In this document: piece by piece, positions 6,989 to 11,864 of the stretch | How the letters are laid out: each line of letters begins with the position of its first letter | Position numbering within the stretch: the first letter of the stretch is position 1 | Assembly (NCBI GenBank): GCA_025353235.1 | Contig: JANXQZ010000308.1 | Location: 1-11,864, forward strand | DNA length: 11,864 nt | From: Bryobacterales bacterium | GTDB taxonomy: Bacteria > Acidobacteriota > Terriglobia > Bryobacterales > Bryobacteraceae | Reading direction: 5' to 3' | The notes under the pieces: generated by a model | What the model was told of the DNA's origin: nothing | What the model saw: the letters and a program-made list of their open reading frames with translations, nothing else | Databases searched by the model: none | Program-made: the position numbers and the translations under genes

Positions 6989-8407
6989 GTGGATAAGCTG
7001 CAATACGCAACACCTGAAAAAGCATACCTCGAGAGTCGCTCTCTGCGCCGGCACGCGCGCGTATTGCAGCTTTGGGCGCTGGGCGTAGGCGCGGTCATTT
7101 CGGGTGATTTTTTCGGCTGGAACTTCGGTTTGCTCGAGGGCGGATTCGGGGGCATGCTGGCTGCGCTAGGCATCATGACCCTGCTCTTCTGCGGTCTGTG
7201 CTTTAGCATCGCCGAGATGTCGCCAGCCCTGCCCCATACTGGGGGCGCTTACTCTTTCGCGCGCACTGCCATGGGACCGTGGGCCGGATACATAACCGGG
7301 CTCGCTGAGAACATGGAATACATCCTCACGCCCGCGGTGATCGTGGTTGGCGTCGGTGGATATTTGGGTTCGATTTTTCAAACTCGGCCAGTTTGGGCAC
7401 CCGTCTGGTGGTTGGTTTGTTACGGCGTATTCGTCGCATTCAACATGGCGGGCGTGGAACTATCATTCCGCGTGTCGGTAGTGATCACGATTTGCGCCCT
7501 CGCGATTCTTGCACTTTTCTTCGCTGGAGCGATTCCGCGTTTCGACTTGCATCGCTGGGCTTTGGAAGGCGGCGCTTGGCTGCCTCGAGGGTGGGCTGGC
7601 GTGCTGCGATCCTTGCCCTTCGCGCTTTGGGTTTATCTCGGGATAGAGCAACTTCCTCTGGCAGCCGAGGAATCCCACGATCCCGCGAGAGACATGCCGC
7701 GCGGCATGCTGCTGGGCCTGGCTACGCTGATCCTATTTGCGTTCCTGACGGTGATCCTGAACGCCGGAATCGCGCCGGGAGCCACGCAGGTGGGCCGATC
7801 CGATGAACCGTTATTTCTCGGTTTTCGGACCATCTTCGGCAACGGGTTGCAAACCAAGCTGCTGGCCTTGTTCGCTTGCACTGGTTTGCTGGCGAGCTTT
7901 CATACGATTATTTATGCCTACGGACGGCAGATCTACTCGCTCTCGCGAGCTGGATATTTTCCCACTTGGCTATCGGTTACCCATGCCCGCCGCCAGACCC
8001 CCGAACGGGCGCTGATCGTGGGTTCCGTGCTCGGCTTTGCCGCAGCACTCGCCATCCAACTTGCGGGGCAGAAGAGTCCGGTGGGTGCGGTCCTTTTGAA
8101 CATGGCTGTTTTCGGGGCTGTGATCGCTTACATTCTACAGATGGCTTCGTTCATTCAGCTGCGTCGATTGTTTCCGTTGCTTGCACGACCGTACAAGAGT
8201 CCCTTGGGTGTGTTCGGCGCAGGCTCGGCGATTGCGATCGCGGCGATAACATTGCTGACTCTTTTCATGAATCGAGATTATCGCTTGGGAGTGGTTGGCG
8301 CAGCGATCTGGTTCCTGCTCGGGATAGCATATTTTGCCGTGTACGGACGCAAGCGGCTGGTACTCTCGCCGGAAGAGGAGTTCGCTCGGAGGGTGCGCGG
8401 GGCATAG
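6989..8407 (+). CDS. eat: Ethanolamine permease-type APC transporter, 472 aa
   Basis: An inner-membrane amino acid-polyamine-organocation (APC) superfamily carrier. Residues 20-130 carry the blocks I associate with ethanolamine permeases: LWALGVGAVISGDFFGWNFG (28-47), FSIAEMSPALPHTGGAYSF (72-90) and GLAENMEYILTPAVIVVG (104-121). About twelve hydrophobic segments can be followed to the C-terminus, which ends in a charged tail. The likely substrate is ethanolamine or a related amine, taken up as a carbon or nitrogen source. No ammonia-lyase (EutBC) or aldehyde dehydrogenase gene is next to it in this window, so the substrate rests on family resemblance. The start is a GTG with no Shine-Dalgarno; the conserved part begins near residue 19, so the exact start is a little uncertain. 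It is divergent from the DUF1684 gene (51 bases). Confidence 0.87.
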   Translation: MDKLQYATPEKAYLESRSLRRHARVLQLWALGVGAVISGDFFGWNFGLLEGGFGGMLAALGIMTLLFCGLCFSIAEMSPALPHTGGAYSFARTAMGPWAGYITGLAENMEYILTPAVIVVGVGGYLGSIFQTRPVWAPVWWLVCYGVFVAFNMAGVELSFRVSVVITICALAILALFFAGAIPRFDLHRWALEGGAWLPRGWAGVLRSLPFALWVYLGIEQLPLAAEESHDPARDMPRGMLLGLATLILFAFLTVILNAGIAPGATQVGRSDEPLFLGFRTIFGNGLQTKLLALFACTGLLASFHTIIYAYGRQIYSLSRAGYFPTWLSVTHARRQTPERALIVGSVLGFAAALAIQLAGQKSPVGAVLLNMAVFGAVIAYILQMASFIQLRRLFPLLARPYKSPLGVFGAGSAIAIAAITLLTLFMNRDYRLGVVGAAIWFLLGIAYFAVYGRKRLVLSPEEEFARRVRGA

Positions 8408-8440
8408 AGTCTTGAGCAGCAAATTGCATTTCTGCGCATA

Positions 8441-8516
8441 GTGGGGCCGATTGTTAATCTGCGGCCGAGGTGGAAAGCCGATTAACAATCGGCTTGCAGA
8501 TTAACAATCTGCCCTA
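8441..8516. repeat. Cluster of three 17-base palindromic units with 22-base terminal inverted repeats
   Basis: Three units of the form GCNGATT-N3-AATCNGC lie at 8446-8462 (arms GCCGATT/AATCTGC, one mismatch), 8477-8493 (GCCGATT/AATCGGC, extended to 9 base pairs by flanking AA/TT) and 8496-8512 (GCAGATT/AATCTGC). Loops are GTT, AAC and AAC. The outer 22 bases at each end (8441-8462 and 8495-8516) are inverted copies of each other with few mismatches, so the whole 76 bases could also fold as one long hairpin. It sits between the convergent transporter and GMC genes, 33 bases after the transporter stop. No T-run follows, so it is not a standard terminator. It resembles REP/MITE-type interspersed palindromes; the same unit recurs at 11798-11860. 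Confidence 0.85.
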
Positions 8517-8545
8517 CATCGATTCGCGATTTGTTGGGATGCGGG

Positions 8546-8564
8546 AAAAACTAGCGGCACCAGT
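8546..8564 (-). terminator. Weak candidate intrinsic terminator after the GMC gene
   Basis: Just after the GMC stop, the minus strand can pair ACTGG with CTAGT (5 base pairs, one G-U) around a TGCCG loop, followed by TTTT. The stem is short, so this is only a candidate. Confidence 0.3.
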
Positions 8565-8568
8565 CGAC

Positions 8569-10152
8569 TTAGATCTCGCCTTTTCGCATTCCTTCGGCCA
8601 GATACTCCGACGCACGCATCGACAAAGCCAGAATCGTTAAGGTCGGATTTTGGGACCCCCCGGAGACGAACGAACTCCCATCCATCACAAACAGATTTCG
8701 GATATCGTGCGTCTGATTAAATCCATTGAGCACCGAAGTCTTCGGATTCGCGCCCATCCGGCAAGTTCCCAATTCATGAATGCTCTCGCCGGGCGGCACC
8801 ATTTCGAAGTGCTTCGACAGCACCTCGAATCCGGCACCCTTGCATAGCTCTTCCGCGACGTTCATCGAGTCCTTAGCCATTGCATACTCGTTGTCGGTAT
8901 AGCGCTGGGTGATGTGCAGGGACGGAATGCCCCACTCATCTTTCACGTTCGGATTAATGCGGACGTGGTGCTCGAAGCGAGGGAGCGTCTCGCCCATCGT
9001 GGTCAGGCTAAAGGCAGTATTCTGCAACTCAGCCAGTTCCTTGAGCAGAGCCTCTCCATACAGCGGAATGTATTTTGCAGAAGGGGTGCCACCGCTGCCG
9101 AAGTCGTAGGCGTAGCCGCGCACGAAGTTTTTCTCCCGATCCGCCAAATTTCGAAAGCGTGGGATATAGCCTCCTCCCCCCATCAGGTTGCGTGGAGCCT
9201 TGCCGCCGCGAGCTTCCGGAACAATGGCCGTAACCACATTTTTCACATAGAACTGATCGAAAAGATAATGACCCAGAACTCCGCTGGAATTGGCTAAGCC
9301 GTTCGGATGTTGGCGCGACTTGGAATTCAGCAGCAGGCGCGTGCTCTCCAGACACGACGCTCCCACAACTACCGCCTTCGCAGGGGCGAAAAAATCCCGC
9401 TTCGACAACCGATCGACAAAGTGAGCCCCGTTAGCCCTCCCAGTATCTTTATCGACACTAATCTCCCGCACAATAGCGTTAGGAACGATTTTTAGCTTGC
9501 CCGTGACCAGAGCGTCGGGAAGCAGCAGGTTCACCGAACTGGCCAGACTGCCGGTGGACCGGCGCTGCTTGGTGGTAGGAACCTGCATCTTCCGCGCCGA
9601 ATCCAGAAAGCGCTGCACGCTCAAACTGTCGCGCGATTCATCGGCAAGAAAAATTCCATCGGGCAACTGCGGCCAGCCTTCCTTGCGGCCGGAAACGCGG
9701 AACATCGGCTCGGCGCGGTCGTAATACGGCGACAGGTCCTTCAAGGATACAGGCCAATTGTCGCCCTGCCCGTCATGATCTTTCCCTTTAAACTCGAAGT
9801 CGCTCAAGCGCCATGAGGCTCGCCCCCAGCGCAGAGTCTTGCCCCCGATCATGCGAATGCGCACCCAATAGTAAGGGTCTTTCGGATCGTAGGTGTAAGG
9901 GTTTTGCTTCTCGTCCGCCCATAAGTTCGCATCGAACTCGGACGCCTGCGTCACATGGGGGAACCGCCCTGGCTCTCCAAAGCCGCGATAAGGCAGATCA
10001 TACACGGCCTTTAAAGATTTGTCGCGATCGAAATCGAGCAAGGGGCCGGCATCCAGCATCAGGCAGCTCACGCCGAGCTTAGTTAACGTATGAGCCGCCA
10101 TGCCGCCTGAAGCGCCGGAACCGATGATGAGCACGTCGTAGTCTGTTGTCAT
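8569..10152 (-). CDS. GMC-family flavin oxidoreductase (gluconate 2-dehydrogenase large-subunit type), 527 aa
   Basis: An FAD-dependent sugar/alcohol dehydrogenase of the glucose-methanol-choline family. The N-terminal Rossmann motif [12 protein letters not shown] (9-20) has GxGxxG at G11, G13 and G16, and the second strand ends LMLDAG with D34 where Glu is more usual. GGKTLRWG (103-110) is the second flavin-site block. The C-terminal domain has HELGTCRMG (459-467) and [10 protein letters not shown] (498-507); H459 and N502 are the candidate active-site pair. It has no signal of its own, but the Tat-type small subunit is 16 bases upstream, the arrangement seen for gluconate and fructose dehydrogenases, where the small subunit carries the large one across the membrane. 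A cytochrome c subunit, usual in three-part enzymes, is not in the window. The sugar substrate is unknown. Confidence 0.9.
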   Translation of the reverse strand: MTTDYDVLIIGSGASGGMAAHTLTKLGVSCLMLDAGPLLDFDRDKSLKAVYDLPYRGFGEPGRFPHVTQASEFDANLWADEKQNPYTYDPKDPYYWVRIRMIGGKTLRWGRASWRLSDFEFKGKDHDGQGDNWPVSLKDLSPYYDRAEPMFRVSGRKEGWPQLPDGIFLADESRDSLSVQRFLDSARKMQVPTTKQRRSTGSLASSVNLLLPDALVTGKLKIVPNAIVREISVDKDTGRANGAHFVDRLSKRDFFAPAKAVVVGASCLESTRLLLNSKSRQHPNGLANSSGVLGHYLFDQFYVKNVVTAIVPEARGGKAPRNLMGGGGYIPRFRNLADREKNFVRGYAYDFGSGGTPSAKYIPLYGEALLKELAELQNTAFSLTTMGETLPRFEHHVRINPNVKDEWGIPSLHITQRYTDNEYAMAKDSMNVAEELCKGAGFEVLSKHFEMVPPGESIHELGTCRMGANPKTSVLNGFNQTHDIRNLFVMDGSSFVSGGSQNPTLTILALSMRASEYLAEGMRKGEI

Positions 10153-10168
10153 TCGCTCTTAATTCCGC

Positions 10169-10792
10169 CTAGTCCAGCGCATGCCAATACGTGCCTAACC
10201 CGCTTGCGCGCCGCTGGCCCCCGGATGCGAGAAACTCGCGCGAGTTCATGGTTGCGCGGAGCATGTCTTCCTTGGCCGCCTCAAGGAAACGTCCCAGTTC
10301 ATCGGCAGGCCCTTGCTGGCTCCAGGGCTGATGCAAAGCGGCGAGGAGCGAGTCGGCTTCGGCTGCGGTCAGGCTCGAAAAACTCTTGCTATATCGATGC
10401 CGCGCATCGCCTTCCAGCTTGTCGAGCCCGGCGCGGTACAACTTCTGCCTCGGCGCGGGCGACCTGCCGATCAGGAAGTCGAGGAACTCCGGCGCACCCG
10501 CTTCGGTGGCTCCTGCCCGACCCCCGCTGGCAGGAACCAAGAGGCCCGCCAGATGACGCAGAGTCTCGCTTTGGGAGGCGCTGAGAAAATTGGTCTCGCC
10601 AGCAACGACCGCATCCGGACGAATCACGGCCAGCTTGGGGAACTCGTCAATTGGAGCGGGCTTCAGCTCCGGCGGAAGCTTTTCCGTAGATGGAGGCTTG
10701 GTCTTGTCGGTGGGCGCTTGTTGCGCGAGCATTGGCAGGGCGCTGATCCCGGGCAAACCGAGCAAGGATTGTATGGCTAGTCGCCGTTTCAT
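10169..10792 (-). CDS. Gluconate 2-dehydrogenase subunit 3-like protein, Tat signal, 207 aa
   Basis: Small (gamma) subunit of a membrane-associated sugar dehydrogenase. The chosen ATG at 10792 puts a twin-arginine start MKRRLAIQSLLG at the N-terminus, then a short hydrophobic segment and LAQQAP as likely cleavage region (about residue 24). A proline/lysine-rich linker (25-48) follows, then the subunit-3 domain: FLSASQSETLRHLAGLLVPA (69-88), an EFLDFLIGR helix (102-110) and a C-terminal half ending EFLASGGQRRASGLGTYWHALD. The frame extends 22 codons further upstream, but this would bury the twin arginines and is rejected. It is first in an operon with the GMC gene and probably acts as its export partner and chaperone. 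A GATAAC hexamer lies 10 bases before the ATG and there is no good Shine-Dalgarno. Confidence 0.85.
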   Translation of the reverse strand: MKRRLAIQSLLGLPGISALPMLAQQAPTDKTKPPSTEKLPPELKPAPIDEFPKLAVIRPDAVVAGETNFLSASQSETLRHLAGLLVPASGGRAGATEAGAPEFLDFLIGRSPAPRQKLYRAGLDKLEGDARHRYSKSFSSLTAAEADSLLAALHQPWSQQGPADELGRFLEAAKEDMLRATMNSREFLASGGQRRASGLGTYWHALD

Positions 10793-10802
10793 GAAAATCC
10801 AC

Positions 10803-10808
10803 GTTATC
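10803..10808 (-). promoter_or_regulatory. Possible extended -10 box for the dehydrogenase operon
   Basis: The minus strand reads TGTGATAAC, a TG-extended GATAAC hexamer ending 10 bases before the ATG at 10792. It would give a near-leaderless transcript. The match to consensus is partial. Confidence 0.3.
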
Positions 10809-10852
10809 ACAGCCGGGGAAACCGTCGATAAGCGCTTTAAGAACCGAACCCG

Positions 10853-11770
10853 ATGCAATTATCCGAGATCCCCGCTCAGAACCGCTCGCTGGAAGATATT
10901 GTTGCCGCTCATGCGCACTGGGCATCGGGCAACGGGACAGGGAGGCGCTGCGAATTGGGCGGCCTCACCCTGAATGAAGCTCAACTGCAAAAAGCTAACT
11001 TGGCGCGGGCCTCCTTTGATGGAACGACGCTTTTGGATGCGGACCTTTCGTTGGCGGACTTGCGCGGGGTCTCCATCCAAGCGGCGGACTTCGGGCGGGC
11101 GCTCTTGAACGGGGCCGACCTCACCGGTGCGCGAATCGAGCGGGCGCAATTTCAATTCGCTCGCCTGATTGCCGCTCAACTGGCTGAGACGCGCATGGAG
11201 GAAGTCAGCTTTCGCAAGGCGCTCATGGAAAATGCTCGATTTCACGAATCCATCATCCGGAAGACGACCTTCCGGGGCGCAGTTCTGAACGGGATCAGTT
11301 TGCATCATGCCAAGTTGGACGAGTGCGACTTCTCCAGCACCGAAATTGGGGGAGCGCAATTTTTTCGGACTACGCTGGAGGACTGCCGCTTTCATGGAGC
11401 GGTTGGCCGCGATGTGAATTTTACGTATGCGCGGTTGAAGCAATGCGACCTCACCAAGGCGGAATTGCCGTCTGCGAAGTTTCATCATGCGGAGCTTAAA
11501 TCGACCCTCTTTTATCGGGCGGATCTTAGTGGTGCCGACTTTCGCGAGGCATTGCTGGCCGGGTGCGATCTGGTGGGAGCGATGCTGCGGAATGCGCGGA
11601 TGGGCGGAGCGCGGCTGTACGCCACCGATTTTTGCGGGGCGGATTTAACGGGGGTCCGCGAACTTACGGCGCAGCAACTTGGGCAAGCGCGCACGGATGC
11701 GGCTACGATTTTGCCCAATGGCTCGCATGGGCCTTACAGCCGGTTGTCTGGCGCGGAGAAGCCTCGTTAG
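10853..11770 (+). CDS. Pentapeptide-repeat protein with an almost unbroken solenoid, 305 aa
   Basis: A right-handed quadrilateral beta-helix protein. After an N-terminal helical cap (LEDIVAAHAHWASGNGTG, 13-30) the central hydrophobic residue of each pentapeptide falls on every fifth position from L35 to L265: L, F, I or M at every multiple of five, with one exception, G185. That is about 47 pentapeptides or nearly 12 coils, without the loops that gyrase-protecting relatives such as Qnr often carry. The i-2 position is often Ala, as in ANLARASF and ADLSGADF. The C-terminal part, LTAQQLGQARTDAATILPNG (271-290), is a cap type common in this family. No signal peptide or membrane helix is seen, so it is probably cytoplasmic. 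Function is unknown; such proteins act as protein-binding scaffolds or DNA mimics. It is divergent from the dehydrogenase operon (60 bases). Confidence 0.9.
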   Translation: MQLSEIPAQNRSLEDIVAAHAHWASGNGTGRRCELGGLTLNEAQLQKANLARASFDGTTLLDADLSLADLRGVSIQAADFGRALLNGADLTGARIERAQFQFARLIAAQLAETRMEEVSFRKALMENARFHESIIRKTTFRGAVLNGISLHHAKLDECDFSSTEIGGAQFFRTTLEDCRFHGAVGRDVNFTYARLKQCDLTKAELPSAKFHHAELKSTLFYRADLSGADFREALLAGCDLVGAMLRNARMGGARLYATDFCGADLTGVRELTAQQLGQARTDAATILPNGSHGPYSRLSGAEKPR

Positions 11771-11797
11771 GATCTTTGGAATGGTCTGCGAATAGTA

Positions 11798-11860
11798 GTG
11801 GGGCAGATTGTTAATCTGCGGCAGATTGTTAATCTGCGGCCGATTGACAATCGGCCCTGA
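11798..11860. repeat. Tandem array of three 17-base palindromic units, 18-base period
   Basis: Units at 11803-11819 and 11821-11837 (both GCAGATT-GTT-AATCTGC) and 11839-11855 (GCCGATT-GAC-AATCGGC, 8 base pairs with flanking G/C) follow one another with a single G between them. The cluster opens with GTGGGGC, like the one at 8441, and closes with GCCCTGAC, close to the GCCCTAC that closes the first. It begins 27 bases after the pentapeptide gene stop. All three units are perfectly self-complementary. The right part of the element may extend past the window edge. Confidence 0.85.
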
Positions 11861-11864
11861 CTAG

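Noticed and set aside
6938-7054. 39-residue N-terminal extension of the DUF1684 protein
   Set aside because: It overlaps the transporter's start region, lacks signal-peptide character, and a perfect -10 box lies within it.
8446-8512. Bidirectional intrinsic terminator
   Set aside because: The hairpins are good but no T-run follows on either strand within the element.
10793-10858. 22-residue N-terminal extension of the dehydrogenase small subunit
   Set aside because: It would bury the twin-arginine signal and crosses the promoter region.
11803-11855. CRISPR array
   Set aside because: The 18-base period has only one base between units and the units are palindromes; there are no spacers and no cas genes.

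Overview
The window most likely comes from an acidobacterium of the Solibacter/Bryobacter group. The strongest sign is the C-terminal half of the protein at 4677-6065. It carries the motifs of the 'Solibacter uncharacterised C-terminal domain' (TIGR03437 type): an IEIYGSNL block, a PSQINVQVP block and a later FYGVGFGPVTPG block. Moderately high GC, short intergenic gaps, several Tat-type N-termini and DUF1684/DUF6526-type proteins fit this. The taxonomy is an inference; no rRNA or marker gene is present.

Layout. (1) 1-3149, plus strand: a likely three-gene run made of a PfkB-type sugar kinase cut by the left edge, a multi-pass GT-C-type glycosyltransferase that starts inside the kinase stop codon, and a diaminopimelate-epimerase-like gene (dapF) 3 bases further on with a good ribosome binding site. 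(2) 3274-4645: a divergent pair, with a Tat-type hydroxypyruvate-isomerase-like TIM-barrel protein on minus and a small two-helix membrane protein (DUF6526-like) on plus. (3) 4677-6937: a secreted cyclophilin fused to the Solibacter C-terminal domain, tail-to-tail with a secreted DUF1684 protein. (4) 6989-8407: an ethanolamine-permease-type APC transporter, divergent from DUF1684. (5) 8569-10792, minus: a two-gene operon for a gluconate-2-dehydrogenase-like oxidoreductase (Tat-type small subunit, then GMC flavoprotein). (6) 10853-11770: an unusually regular pentapeptide-repeat protein. Two clusters of short palindromic repeats follow the transporter (8441-8516) and the pentapeptide gene (11798-11860).

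The window is mostly housekeeping and nutrient-use genes; I see no defence system, prophage, transposase or CRISPR. The points most worth following are: a DapF-like protein whose two catalytic cysteines are both serine while most of the ligand-binding positions are kept; a family of 17-base palindromes whose arms change in a compensated way; start-proximal -10-like boxes suggesting leaderless mRNAs; and a pentapeptide solenoid that holds its five-residue register for about 47 repeats with one break.
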